From the NCBI GenBank assembly GCA_949152475.1, contig OX424559.1, positions 19,003,809 to 19,067,808 of the forward strand: a stretch of DNA of 64,000 nucleotides. Reading direction: 5' to 3'. Below are positions 1 to 11,444 of this stretch, piece after piece. Both the position numbers and the translations under genes were made by a program. Source of the stretch: Terebella lapidaria (taxonomy: Eukaryota; Annelida; Polychaeta; Terebellida; Terebellidae). The stretch's first letter is position 1; every line of letters starts with the position of its first letter. The notes under the pieces were generated by a model. It was not told the DNA's origin and did not search any database. It worked only from the letters and a program-made list of their open reading frames with translations.

Positions 1-880
1 GACAAATCAACTTTATTGGTTCATTAATGTAGACATTACCCCAGGGAAATTAAATTCATGAAAAATGCATGACAAACGTCATTCTTTATAGATTAATTTC
101 AAAACACAATACACACGTGTACACAAATTTACAATATTCACAAAAAAGTACATAAAATGCACAATATCTTCCAAACTGTATTATCTTGCTTTATATAACA
201 CAAAAGCTGAAAAAGGCATTTAATTTGAACATAATTGCAGATCCCTCCATTTATCTAAAAACAATTGAAACTTGAGGCTTTTTTTGGCAGTTTCTTCTCC
301 AATTCTTACGATATTTATTAAAATTAATAATACCCGCCTTTTTCTGAGAGTAAACAGTTATTTAATTTGCATGTGTAGATCTCTATTCTGAAAATTAAGT
401 ATAACAAAACATATATTGTCTTAGGGGATTGTATTTGACACAATATTATTTCTTTAACATTGAATGCGTGAAAATTGTCACCAAATTCAGATAATTTACC
501 ACAAAAAATCATGCCAAAATTTCAAAACACATTTACATTCTAAAAATACTTGGTAAGTGTAATAATGGCTCATCTTCCTTTTTAGAAAACGAACATTTTG
601 GCGTATCTACAATACCTATTTAAAAAAAAAACTTGACAAACTTAATGGTATTCAAAATCAATCACATATGCCAGCATACATAGTTCGAAATGATTGTTAT
701 ATTCATTTTTTTTTTCTTTTTTTTTTAAAATCTCCCTGATTTTATTAATCTCAGAACCTTTCAGAATTCATGTGAAATTTCTTTGACTTGCATAAATTTT
801 TTTAGATATAGCCGATTTGGGACATTTCTTTAATTGTGCAACATCCTTTGAATGTTTTTTCAAACATATAATGCCATGAA

Positions 881-973
881 ATGATGCTTACGGGCAAACT
901 AATGCCACGCCAGAGGCTAATAATGAAATGAACAGATGATGCTTACGGGCAACTTAATGCCACGCCAGAGGCA
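881..973. repeat. Two-copy tandem repeat, period 55 bp
   Basis: The segment 'gatgcttacgggcaa' followed by 'taatgccacgccagaggc' occurs at about 883 and again at about 938. The copies differ by a small indel and a few substitutions. Confidence 0.75.
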
Positions 974-1028
974 AACATAATGTGGAGAAGAACTTGATAC
1001 TTCCTGCTAACTCAGTCCACTGCCTGTA

Positions 1029-1103
1029 TGCATTATACACTCAACGAATAATATGCATTATACACTCAGCGAATAATATGCATTATACACTCAGCGAATA
1101 ATT
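1029..1103. repeat. Three-copy 25-bp tandem repeat
   Basis: The unit beginning 'tgcattatacactca' and ending 'gcgaataata' is repeated three times in a row with almost no change (one A/G difference in the first copy). Confidence 0.85.
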
Positions 1104-2839
1104 CGTAACACTTCAATCTTTTTGTAGATAATAGTGAAATTTTCACATGAATTCTGAAAATATAATTCGGTGCATGTTCAGGAAAACAAATGGAGCATCG
1201 CTTACCTCGACAGCAAAGTACAAATGGATCACATCTCATTATGCAGATAATTAACTTTCACACGAAACGACAAAAAAAAACAATACTACACCTACTAATA
1301 ATAATATTAATAATATATTATTTTTAAACATAAATACTGTTGTCATAAATTCAGCCAATATGAAAAAAAACTAATGTTACATTTGAGGTTGAGATAGAAA
1401 GCCCATACATGTATAATCAATATGTTATATTAATACATTGTAAAAAATGATGACCGATACCACATGCAAAGAACGTACAAATATCGAAAAAGCATCATAC
1501 AACAAAAATATTCGAAATTAAGTGGTCACCGAATCAAATTTTCAGTTACCACACCAGCATCCCTCACACAGGTTATGATTATTCGATGATATAACAAGAA
1601 AAAATGGACATGAGTATGTGACAAAAATATTGTAGACATGATCACGTGTTGGAACCATAGTAACATTAATCAAACATGTTAAAGATATCTCATAAACGGC
1701 ACTAATGTGAAATATTATTGATGATGAATACGAAGATGAATATGCCTCATGCAAAAAACACAAAACTAACCACTATAACCATTAAATATTCGATAAACCA
1801 TTCACCATGAACCATTAAATATTCGAAATAATGTGGTCAATATATCAAAATTTCGTTGATTATTCAATGACATAAAAGGATACATTTAGACACAACCACA
1901 TTTCAAACATTTTTCAGTTACCACAGAAACTTTCATCAGATATCAACATCTATTCAATGAATAAAACTAGATAAAACATGATTGTAGACATATGCCAAAA
2001 TCTTTCAATTACCACAGAAAACATCATCAGACATGTTACAAGTTGATGAACAGAATTACAGGCAACACACACACACATAATTTAGTATACATTACGGGTA
2101 CCACACATGTCTATATATAAAACTAATACAAATTGCATTTTGAAATAAAATGAATAAAATGTTAAAACTAAAAAAAATATAAAAAAGCATCAACAAAAGG
2201 GTGGAAAAAGGTTACAATTCCACTAACACACTCGCCCCAGATCAGTTATCTTATTGTGACTAGTCTTGTGAACATGAGTAAAACAGCAATGACAACAATA
2301 CAATTAAATGTATATCTATAAAAAAATAATTGCAAGAATCGATATATCATCAGTAAAAACAGCATCAAAAATCAATCACAACACATTTTTATTCTTATGC
2401 TTATATATGTATAATAAGACTAATATGTGTACATAGACACAACAACAGCATACACTGTAACTATATCCAAAAATCTACAAGAAGGTCATGTAAAACGATG
2501 ATAAGAACAATAGCCAATATTTGAGCATGTATAGTAAATAATATTTTCAATAATGAAAAAACATATGCGTACCGAAACAATAACAAAATTGCCAACAAAA
2601 AATATAACTATATATGTGTGAAATGCAAGAACGTGTCCAGCAAAAATGAAGACAAGAACAATATCAATGTATAACATCAGTAACAAGAGCGATAAAAATT
2701 ACAACCATTTATATTCTTATGTTTGTAATTGTATAATAAGATCAATATGTGTATATAAAAAACAACAACTTAAAATCTAGCTATATCAAAATAATTGCGT
2801 GAACATCATTTATAATGATGACAACAAAACAAATCATAC

Positions 2840-2960
2840 AAGGGCGTAGCTAGACATATATGTGTACGCAAACTGAAAACTGATTGTATAAAGTAGGGCG
2901 TTAAACGGCCGAGCCTTAAGGGCAAGGCCCCTATCGGCCAGGGGTCTGGGGAAGGGCGCC
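2840..2960. repeat. Possible hAT-type non-autonomous element remnant
   Basis: A locally GC-rich patch inside AT-rich DNA. It opens with 'gggcgtagctag', a sequence often seen near hAT-type MITE termini, and carries the imperfect inverted words 'cggccgagcc' and 'ggccccta' about 80 bp later. No matching terminus or target duplication was found, so this is a weak call from memory of common termini. Confidence 0.2.
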
Positions 2961-3891
2961 AAAAGCTGAATGATTTTGAGTGTTCTTTAATATAATCTGA
3001 GCAATCTCAGGCAATAATATTGCTATCATAGTTTCATGATATTATAGTAAAATTACAAACACACGGATATCTTGCGCCAAACATCAAATGATTGGATCAC
3101 AAAAGATGAGATTCCTTAGTGATTCAGCACCAAATAAAATTACCTAAAAGACAATGCCGCCACCAATGAATGATGTTTCGTTCATTCAACATTGAGTAGA
3201 CTGTTCACTGTTCATAATTCTTCTGCAAATGCATTGCTTTCAGTATACAATATTTCAATATTGGTTTTTTGCGTTATCACAAGCAGTGACATAGAGACCA
3301 ACATTTGAAGATTTAAAAATCAATGCATACCTTTTCACACTATCATTGTTCTGTGTGAATGTACATGTAAAAACAACAGCTGTAGTTTTGACTAAAATGT
3401 ATCCCTACAAATATTACGAGAATACATGTCATACTTCAAGCCTGCATGCTGGTTGGGTTCAGGAACTGTATTTTTACATGTAGCAGTTTTTCTGTTGTTT
3501 TTATAAGTCACAACGGTATTTATATGTGTAATTATTGTTTTTTTAACACAAGGGGTATGGCCTGAAATAAACAATAAACATAAACAAACATTTTTTTCAG
3601 CATGTAAAAAGTGTATGCATGTGCGTTTTGCGTATATGTAAGCTACGGTCTTGTCATATGCAACTATGTATTTTTGTATGTATATGTATAATAAGAAAAA
3701 CATGTGTATACCAAAACAACACCAACAATTTCAACAAAGAAACTAACTATAAAAGAAGATGCACAACAGCAACGATAATAATGATAATTCATATAAATTG
3801 ATATGTTTTTGGTGACTAGTAAAAATTAAAAAAAAACATATGTGTATACCAACAACAATAACATTATTTACAATAAATAATTGCACTGCTA

Positions 3892-3917
3892 ATAATAATA
3901 ATAATAATAATAATAAT
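3892..3917. repeat. (AAT)n microsatellite
   Basis: About eight uninterrupted AAT units. It lies just downstream of the Helentron stop codon (minus strand) and produces a leucine-rich spurious frame. Confidence 0.9.
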
Positions 3918-3986
3918 AGTGAGTCTATGATGTGGCGGATTAATAGGATGACTGTGTCCTTGAATATGTCCATATGTGCCAACAAA

Positions 3987-6900
3987 TTAAACTTTTGTTG
4001 TTAAAAATACAGCATCATGGTCTGAATAATATATGTCACATACATCTACAAATGATTGAATCTCAGACGCTGGTGAACTTTTATTGTAATATATATGATC
4101 TAGAAGGCTACCAGAATCAGTAGTTGGTTTGTCAACATGTTGACGAAATCCATAGTATTTCATCATTCTAACGAGAGACGAATTCTGACTGACAATTAAA
4201 TCATCATTGAAGTCTCCGACAACTACTGTTGGGACACTGAGTGGCATCATCTGCAATAAAGATTCAAGTAGTGTCACAAATCTTGCCATTGGTGTTGATG
4301 GTGGCCTATACACTACAACTACAATGAGGCGCTTATTTGTATTTTTTATCAGGATCACATTCGATTCCAATCCTTCAACATCAAACAGAAGTTCCTCAGT
4401 GTCCAACCAATCAGCAGTACACACCAAAAGTCCATGGCTATTCCTATGTTCATCTGTGTTTTTCCTTGACGCTACATATCCGTACTTTTCCAGAAAACAA
4501 TCGATTTCATGATCTTTTGATAAGTAAGTTTCTGTAAAGCACATTATTTCACAGTGTGAGTACATGTCATCACCTGCTACACAGAGGTCCCTAATTTTTT
4601 CGAGGAAATATCTTATGTTGAGATGCCCAATTGTCAGCCATGCTGGTTTTTCCAACTCATTCATGTGTCGAACAGACAGAGACGGCAATGGATTTTTGCG
4701 CATGTCATCCATAACAGGCATTACTTTTCTATTTGCACGAATTCCTGAAACGTCAAAATCGGTTATGTACAAATCACATAGTCTTTTTACTCGACTGAAA
4801 GCCACATATGCTTGTCCATTTCCAAACTTCTTTGCACCTTTCATGCTGACAACAATTTTCTCTAAAGTAAGACCTTGACACTTGTGAATGGTAATAGCCC
4901 AGGCTAACGTCAATGGGAACTGCAACCTTGTCACCTGTGTAGTCTTGTGTCCAACTTTGTCAAACATGCCCTCATGACGTTTAATTGGCACAGCTTCTGG
5001 AAATTCATCTTTCCACTGACTAACGTTAATGGCATTTTTCCCCACATTTTTGTTCCTGAATTTCACAAACACAATGACAACATTCCCAGAGTTGTTCTGT
5101 TTCATCCCTTGTACTGATCCTATGACGCCATTAACAAGCCCATCTGACACATCAATGTTATATATCAGCATAACCTGTGCGCCGACTGCCAATTGTAATT
5201 CTGTATGAAGTCCAGCTGTTTCCGATCTTTTTTGCTGGGTACATACATTTGTCAGATCAATCAGACCAGTACTGTCCTTTTTGTTATCCACTGCAGGAAT
5301 TGTCACTCGATCGCATTCAGGTGCAATGTCCGCTAGTCTCTGTGCATTCCATTCATCGACATCAGCATTGAAAGCAAAGACATGTAAGGCATCTATCGGA
5401 TAGTCAGGTTGTGTCTGATCAGTGTTTCTGGACTGTAAAACTTGTATGTCTCCTTGAGTTGCATTCCCAGTTCTCAATCGGCACAACAGTTCTGCGAAAT
5501 CAGTGTCCCCTATTTGTCTCATCACTTCATCTAGCTCATGCAGCATGAAATGGTCTTTCCAAAGTGAACCACTCAAATTTGCCAGTGTACTCTTGTATGG
5601 ACTGTATATTTGTGACTGACGAACGGGCGGTAATTGGTATAGATCACCAACTGCTAAGATACAAACGTTTCCAAAAAGTGTGTCATCGTTTGTATTTCCC
5701 TTGATCTCACAAAGTCGTCTGTGGATACTGAGCAACATATCAGAACCGACCATGGAAATCTCATCTATTACCAACACCACCACATTTTCCAGATTGGAGC
5801 GAAGTGTGTTCATCTTTTCAAAAGTCAGTGCATCTGCGCTATTTCCATACTTCAAGATTCGCAAAAGCAAAGCTGAATGAACAGTCATTCCATTGATACT
5901 GAATGCTGCTACGCCTGTGGGTGCTGTCAGTAATATGGTGATGTCTGTAGGTTTTACTTTTCTGCACAATCGCAATAGTCGTTTCGTTTCTGCGTGTATT
6001 AATTTGATGACATGACTCTTACCAACACCACCAGGTCCACTCAAAAATATTCTGTAAGGTTTCACTGGTCTCCCATTTTTCATGTCAATTACAGCATCTT
6101 TACACCATTGTCTGTGATACATCACAATCTGCTTTTGTTTGTCGTTCAGGCTGCGCATCATCTCTCTAATCTCTTTTGGTGACAATTCAGTTTGATTTTT
6201 CTCTTTTTCGTAACGAAGTGCAATATCAGAAGTTGGATGACACTGTGGATTTTCAAACATTGATGCATTTGCAGCTAAATCCTCATCATCAATATCCAAA
6301 TTAATTTCAACAGAATCATTCCTGTCCTGTCTTTCAGCGTGCTCATTGCCTGGCGCTAAGTCAGCCCACATGTGTTCTGGTGCCCCATTATGCTGATTGT
6401 GTTCCATGGCTTGTTCCATGTCTGCCACATCCGAACAATATAAACTCTCGTTTGACGTTACAGTACCTACTACATTTTCGTAGCGCTCAAGGTAGCTGTC
6501 AGAATCTCCCAGTATATCAACTTGTTCTATTCGCCATGGAAAATACAACATTAACTTAGATCGAAAGAAATTTGATGGTTCTTTTTCCATGCTTACTTTC
6601 CTGAATCTTATGACGGCTTCTTGTCTTCTCTTGCGCATTACTGTTTTCCCATCTTTCAGTTTAATTTGCTTAGGCATATTCATCCTTCTTGCATCGTCAG
6701 ATGGGTCTTCACTCTCTTCAAGTACAGTAGGCACACTGTCATCACTGTCATTATCGTTCTCGTTGTAGTTTACAGAATAATTGGCAGCAAATTCAGCAAG
6801 GCACATATTTTCCAATGCATCTGGTCTCGACGCATACCGCTCTACTACATTGCTTTGAAAAACGTCTTCATCACCATCGTCAGCGTCTTTCAGTTGCTCT

Positions 6901-9900
6901 TTTGTTTTCAACACTGCAACTCGCTGGTCTTCTGGATCAGTATTGACAAATACGACCTTGCGACTCAATTTCTTCAAAGGCATTGACAATATTCTGTAAG
7001 CTGCTTCTTGTGCACTCAGTTCCCTGCGGTTCAGAAACGTTGATCCAATATGCCTCATCATGCTCTGCACATCTTTATCTTGATACTCTCTACATGCCTG
7101 CTTCAGTAATTCTCCCATGCCACTTTCATCTTTTGTAAGATAACTAGCGATATAAGCAACACATGCCCATGGATCTAAAATCATCTGTATGTCGATGTTG
7201 GCTTTCCATGCCTTCATCAAAGTTGGGTTGTACTGGTTGATATTCTGTTCCTTTGGCGTCCTTTCCATCACAACATTTGAACCTTTTTGAGAAATTGACA
7301 GCGCAGACATATACTGTTCTTCTGTAATACCTGCTTGATCACATAGGTCATGTAATGAAATATCACTACAGTCTTTCTCTGTCATTATGTCCTGCATATT
7401 TTTAAGAGTTTCTCTGGCAGTTGTTTTCGTCTGTTGACTCAACTCGTCAATGTCAGGTTCTCTGGCAATCATTGTCTTTGCACTCGGTGGTCTTGGGAAA
7501 TGGAATCGGCATGATCCTTTCTTTCGACAATAAGATGAATGACTGTGGCCTTGTACTCTGGTCACCAAATCTGAGAGCTCTGGGTCATCATCTGGTAAAG
7601 TACACGTTATATACTTGTCGATAAATTGACATACTTTTTCATCAGAATCTTTGTCAATTTTGGGAGCATTGTTTATCCACAACAAAGTGTGTGCATGAGG
7701 CGACCCACGAGCTTGAAACTCTATTCTGATAACATAGTGCAAAACTTCTCCTACTGGGCGAGCGTTTGATTTTAGCACGTCTTTGAAGAATAGCTCTAGT
7801 CGGTACTGGAATTGCCTTGCAGCCGTTACAGGATTGCGTCTAAGCCAATCACACTTTTCTTTGTATGACATTTTATCAACATCTTCATCAGTCAAAATCG
7901 TGCCATATTGCTGTGCAATTGTCTGAATTATATCTGGCCATTGCATATCTGCACACGATAAGGTCAAAAAAAATGTTGGTAGGCCAAGTTGTCGGATCAT
8001 TGCTAATACATCATACAACAATGTCTGAAAGTAACCAGGTGTGCCTCGAACGTTTTTCAGGATCTTGTATGCAACATCTGCTTTCAACATATCATTTAAC
8101 TTACTCACATTCTTCAGCAAGCCAACATTCAATCTTTCTCCTTGAAATTCTTTACCAGCACATCTGCGATATATGTAATGGTTTATGTCACTGTGAACTT
8201 GCTGGTTCTCCACTGCGTACTGTGCACTAAGCAGATACTCCACGGACTGTGCAAATCGTCCATCACAATCTAGTAATCTTTGATTGAAGTACTTTCTTGG
8301 GGTTAGATGGACTTCTCTATCTGTGGTCATGGCATTGGTTCCGTCGGGATACTTGTCTGGGTTCGAGAGTTCTTCAAAGTAAGGATCACTCAATAAGGGT
8401 ATTGGTTTTTGGTCTTCGGCAGGAGCAATATTTATTGTTGAGTTTTCAAATTGGGAATTGTCATTTATTATACTGGACTCATGTGGCAATCCTTGTGTGG
8501 CTACAGCATTTTCAAAAGCTTTCTCGTCTTCTTCATCTATGTCCGCATCTGATTCATTAGCATCCCTTTCTTCAGTATCAATTTGTGATTTCACCTCAAC
8601 GTCTATTTCTCCCGTTGGTACAAGTATTACATAATGGTTCTGTCCAATCAGTCCCAAATCAAATTCGTTCTTTATTTCAGTCCTGGATACCACAAGAATA
8701 GGTACATCATGACCAGTCTGGTGAACTTTTATTTTCAGTGAATAATAATCAGCAATTGCTTGCAAAGCAATATTTTCTCCCCACTGATCACCATAGCTCA
8801 GATCATCTAGATATTTTATCCACCGCACCTCTTTTCGCGATTCAAAGTCTTCAATTCTTTCTACAGCTCTGTCTACATCAGATGGTTGCTCGGTATCTGC
8901 TTGCCCATTTCTACACGTTTCATCTACATCAATCCTCGCACATACGAAATCACGATACCACTCTGAATGTTCTCTCATATGTTCTGCTGTCACTATGCGC
9001 AAATTTTGTGGCGTCACTGTGACTACACGAAGTCGTTCCAGATGGTAGCACACTGAACTGAACATGCAGTTTCCATCACCCGGTACGTCAATTACAGTCA
9101 TTTCATTGTCATTGGCAACATCATGGATTATGTCATTACCATGGCTTGTACCTTGCTGAATAGACACAGGTCGTTGGATGTTGTTTTTCATTTCATCAGG
9201 CGACACGGTCTCTGCATTAACAATCACTGTGTCAGATATTTCTTTGTCAATGTTGGGATCAACTGTGGTATCGCTAATTGTAATCTCCGATTCACTTGAT
9301 TTTGTCATGGCATGCCAGAGCTCTGGACTATCTATCTCTGCATCTTCTTGCCAGTTTTCATTTATTTCCACTTCTTTGTAATGCGGATTATCAGCTTTCA
9401 ATCGTTTCAAAGCAGCCAATACTCGTTGTGGGTCAACATATTGATACATATAGTGGCTTTTATATGCTTGCTTCCTTTTAAATTTCAGAGGTATCAGTTG
9501 GCTTTCAGACGGCAGTCGTGGAAACAAACTGCATACAGTGTCAATTTTAGATGGAACGTTTACCGCTGGTCCATGAATTCCATGCTGTCTGCCTCTTGGT
9601 AAACCCACCATTTTCATAAACGGGATACGTTTACAAACAAGACGTATTTCAAGACTGTTTAGTTCGCGGAGTTCAGGAGGTGGATCCACTAACGTTAACT
9701 TGTTTGCTTTTGATTGTGCTGGAATTTTTCCACGTTTCAAACAAGCATGACAAGTTCTGCATATCCATTCTTTATCATTTGCTGATTTGATCCTATTCCC
9801 AAGTGTTCGTTTTATTATGGTTTTCGGTGTTTTTATATACTGAGTATCATCAAGGTGCCGTACCGTTACTCTGTACATTAGACGATGACAACAACAGCAA

Positions 9901-10607
9901 ACATAATTACACGAATCCTTCACTTTATCCAGAAAATTGTTCACTACACGTGTGATGCTAGGGATAGAATGTTTTTGTGTAACTCTCTTGATTTTCATAA
10001 CTTTTTTCATTTTTCCCAATCGTTCACTTCGATGGTGTGGTGATTCTTCCTGTCTTGTATTTTGCTTGGCTTCCTTGTCATTTCGCAAACGTTCACTACG
10101 TCTCTGTGGCGATTCTTCCTGTCTAATCCGTTGCTTGGCTTCCTTGTCGTTTCGCAAACGTTCACTACGTCTCTGTGGCGATTCTTCCCGTCTAATAATT
10201 TGCTTGGCTTCCTTGTCGTTTCGCAAACGTTCACTACGTCTCTGTGGCGATTCTTCCTGTCTAATAATTTGCTTGGCTCCCTTGTCTTTTTGCAAACGTT
10301 CATTTCTTTTGTCTTTCGTTTCTTCTGCTCTCACAGTCATCATGCCTTTTCTCACTTTTTCCAAACGTTCATTTCGTTTGTCTGTCGTTTCTTCCGATCT
10401 TACAGTTGTCATGTGTTTTCTCACTTTTTCCAATCGACACCGACGTTCATATTCATTTTCTGTTTCACGTTTTTCTTGCATGCACTTCCTAACCTTTGTT
10501 AGTCGTTCATTTTCTTGTTCTTTGGTTTCATTTTTACGTTTATTTTGCATTCTGAGTCTCTGTTCTTTTAACTTTTGTTCAGCACCTTTTTTTGTCGAGC
10601 GTGGCAT
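3987..10607 (-). CDS. Helentron Rep-helicase with OTU and endonuclease domains
   Basis: Rolling-circle transposase of the Helitron superfamily, Helentron branch. It is a single open frame of 2,206 residues with no stop or visible intron. Residues 1-200 are basic and repetitive, with four ~23-residue units built on 'EESPQRRSERLRNDKEAKQ'. Cys-rich patches lie near 233-240 and 283-289. The OTU cysteine protease is at ~505-663 (DGNC at 511-514, His 658). The Rep nuclease is at ~860-1160, with the HUH motif 'SPHAH' at H971/H973 and the paired tyrosines Y1152/Y1156 in 'YIASYLTK'. The PIF1-type helicase is at ~1483-1955 (Walker A GPGGVGKS 1524-1531, Walker B VIDE 1613-1616, 'TIHKCQGLT' ~1907-1914). 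The C-terminal AP-like endonuclease is at ~1990-2206 (HLN ~1995-1997, E2026, YRPP 2100-2103, GDFN 2131-2134, SDH ~2196-2198). OTU plus this endonuclease is typical of Helentrons, not canonical Helitrons. Every catalytic motif I looked for is present, so it may be autonomous. Confidence 0.96.
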   Translation of the reverse strand: MPRSTKKGAEQKLKEQRLRMQNKRKNETKEQENERLTKVRKCMQEKRETENEYERRCRLEKVRKHMTTVRSEETTDKRNERLEKVRKGMMTVRAEETKDKRNERLQKDKGAKQIIRQEESPQRRSERLRNDKEAKQIIRREESPQRRSERLRNDKEAKQRIRQEESPQRRSERLRNDKEAKQNTRQEESPHHRSERLGKMKKVMKIKRVTQKHSIPSITRVVNNFLDKVKDSCNYVCCCCHRLMYRVTVRHLDDTQYIKTPKTIIKRTLGNRIKSANDKEWICRTCHACLKRGKIPAQSKANKLTLVDPPPELRELNSLEIRLVCKRIPFMKMVGLPRGRQHGIHGPAVNVPSKIDTVCSLFPRLPSESQLIPLKFKRKQAYKSHYMYQYVDPQRVLAALKRLKADNPHYKEVEINENWQEDAEIDSPELWHAMTKSSESEITISDTTVDPNIDKEISDTVIVNAETVSPDEMKNNIQRPVSIQQGTSHGNDIIHDVANDNEMTVIDVPGDGNCMFSSVCYHLERLRVVTVTPQNLRIVTAEHMREHSEWYRDFVCARIDVDETCRNGQADTEQPSDVDRAVERIEDFESRKEVRWIKYLDDLSYGDQWGENIALQAIADYYSLKIKVHQTGHDVPILVVSRTEIKNEFDLGLIGQNHYVILVPTGEIDVEVKSQIDTEERDANESDADIDEEDEKAFENAVATQGLPHESSIINDNSQFENSTINIAPAEDQKPIPLLSDPYFEELSNPDKYPDGTNAMTTDREVHLTPRKYFNQRLLDCDGRFAQSVEYLLSAQYAVENQQVHSDINHYIYRRCAGKEFQGERLNVGLLKNVSKLNDMLKADVAYKILKNVRGTPGYFQTLLYDVLAMIRQLGLPTFFLTLSCADMQWPDIIQTIAQQYGTILTDEDVDKMSYKEKCDWLRRNPVTAARQFQYRLELFFKDVLKSNARPVGEVLHYVIRIEFQARGSPHAHTLLWINNAPKIDKDSDEKVCQFIDKYITCTLPDDDPELSDLVTRVQGHSHSSYCRKKGSCRFHFPRPPSAKTMIAREPDIDELSQQTKTTARETLKNMQDIMTEKDCSDISLHDLCDQAGITEEQYMSALSISQKGSNVVMERTPKEQNINQYNPTLMKAWKANIDIQMILDPWACVAYIASYLTKDESGMGELLKQACREYQDKDVQSMMRHIGSTFLNRRELSAQEAAYRILSMPLKKLSRKVVFVNTDPEDQRVAVLKTKEQLKDADDGDEDVFQSNVVERYASRPDALENMCLAEFAANYSVNYNENDNDSDDSVPTVLEESEDPSDDARRMNMPKQIKLKDGKTVMRKRRQEAVIRFRKVSMEKEPSNFFRSKLMLYFPWRIEQVDILGDSDSYLERYENVVGTVTSNESLYCSDVADMEQAMEHNQHNGAPEHMWADLAPGNEHAERQDRNDSVEINLDIDDEDLAANASMFENPQCHPTSDIALRYEKEKNQTELSPKEIREMMRSLNDKQKQIVMYHRQWCKDAVIDMKNGRPVKPYRIFLSGPGGVGKSHVIKLIHAETKRLLRLCRKVKPTDITILLTAPTGVAAFSINGMTVHSALLLRILKYGNSADALTFEKMNTLRSNLENVVVLVIDEISMVGSDMLLSIHRRLCEIKGNTNDDTLFGNVCILAVGDLYQLPPVRQSQIYSPYKSTLANLSGSLWKDHFMLHELDEVMRQIGDTDFAELLCRLRTGNATQGDIQVLQSRNTDQTQPDYPIDALHVFAFNADVDEWNAQRLADIAPECDRVTIPAVDNKKDSTGLIDLTNVCTQQKRSETAGLHTELQLAVGAQVMLIYNIDVSDGLVNGVIGSVQGMKQNNSGNVVIVFVKFRNKNVGKNAINVSQWKDEFPEAVPIKRHEGMFDKVGHKTTQVTRLQFPLTLAWAITIHKCQGLTLEKIVVSMKGAKKFGNGQAYVAFSRVKRLCDLYITDFDVSGIRANRKVMPVMDDMRKNPLPSLSVRHMNELEKPAWLTIGHLNIRYFLEKIRDLCVAGDDMYSHCEIMCFTETYLSKDHEIDCFLEKYGYVASRKNTDEHRNSHGLLVCTADWLDTEELLFDVEGLESNVILIKNTNKRLIVVVVYRPPSTPMARFVTLLESLLQMMPLSVPTVVVGDFNDDLIVSQNSSLVRMMKYYGFRQHVDKPTTDSGSLLDHIYYNKSSPASEIQSFVDVCDIYYSDHDAVFLTTKV
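10018..10290 (-). repeat. Tandem repeat coding the basic N-terminus of the Helentron protein
   Basis: Four ~69-bp in-frame units, nearly identical at the DNA level, followed upstream by more diverged related units. The period is a multiple of three, so the frame stays open. The units explain the long opposite-strand frames here, which are shadows. The encoded segment is highly charged and probably helical or disordered. Confidence 0.9.
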
Positions 10608-10659
10608 TCTGACAAAGTTATATCGTTACTCAATAATCTTGAATAATAATTTACGTATT

Positions 10660-10765
10660 TGCTCACACTCAATTACAATATACACTTATTATCGATAGTC
10701 AACCACAATATATACTGATTTATTATCGATATTCTACCACAATATACAGTTATTTATGACTGAGC
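10660..10765. repeat. Degenerate ~33-bp triple repeat just upstream of the Helentron start
   Basis: Three imperfect copies of 'cacaatatac' followed by 'ttattatcgata' lie within 160 bp upstream of the Helentron ATG (minus strand). Position suggests the leader or promoter region of the element; no consensus TATA or initiator was assigned. Confidence 0.55.
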
Positions 10766-10769
10766 GTTT

Positions 10770-11440
10770 ATTCCAGAGGATCACAGTGAAACACTTGTTC
10801 TCTTTTCAAGTATCAAATATACTATAATCCAATACCATCAACGATAATTTATTAACAGATATATACACGAATAAACTTAACTCGAGAACAACTGCTGTGG
10901 TGTCTTTTTACGATATTTATTACACAGATAAATTGATGACAATTACAGGGGCAATGCAATATTTGAACGTTATGATATAATTGCACAGTTGAAATCACAA
11001 ATGAATCTAGTAACGAGATTGATCCGAGAGCAAATTCTTCTGTTTGGAACGTTATGACAAACAGCACAACTATTCACTTCAGTGTTTCGGAAAGTATCAG
11101 TTCATGTAACTTCAATAATTTGTTCAATCAAATTTTTTCCCAAAACTTGATTGAATCAATTGATGCAATTGATAAATTTATCAATTTGCAACAATGTCAC
11201 TGTTTGCATGAAAATTCAATATTGCAATAAATTTTGTTTCTGTCAATCAAATGCAAACAGACAAATTTATATTCCAATCAAGTGCAGATTCTGTGTATAC
11301 AACAATGTCCAAACTTTGAATACACAAGACTGAATCTGTTTTCTTTTGTTATCACCACGTCAACTCCCCTGATGTGGTTAGGATCAGGATCAATGCAATA
11401 TCTTTGACTTTGTTTTTGTCTTTGTCAATGTTTTTTCAAG
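10770..11440. other. AT-rich non-coding stretch upstream of the Helentron gene
   Basis: No gene seen. It contains a near-palindromic AT segment around 11160-11192 ('ttgataaatttatcaa' core) and runs of 'caattgat'. It probably contains part of the 5' region of the Helentron; no terminus could be fixed. Confidence 0.5.
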
Positions 11441-11444
11441 AACA

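Larger units (their letters stand above)
1..3380. other. AT-rich non-coding stretch with degenerate short repeats
   Basis: No coding region can be supported here; the longest open frames are short and of low complexity. The stretch holds several local repeats listed separately (881-973, 1029-1103). It also carries scattered degenerate copies of a block with 'tgtataataaga' followed by 'atgtgtata' and runs of 'aacaaca', near 2408-2450, 2728-2770 and 3687-3725. A second block, 'ttcagttaccaca', recurs near 1543, 1914 and 2008. It may be intergenic, intronic or the downstream flank of the Helentron; I cannot place the Helentron 3' end in it. Confidence 0.6.

Noticed and set aside
3743-3985. Leucine-rich membrane-like 80-codon frame
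   Set aside because: The leucine run is an AAT microsatellite read on the minus strand.
9937-10698. 253-codon plus-strand frame and the overlapping 146- and 98-codon frames
   Set aside because: They lie over the repeated N-terminus of the Helentron gene; in-frame tandem repeats keep other frames open. No motifs.
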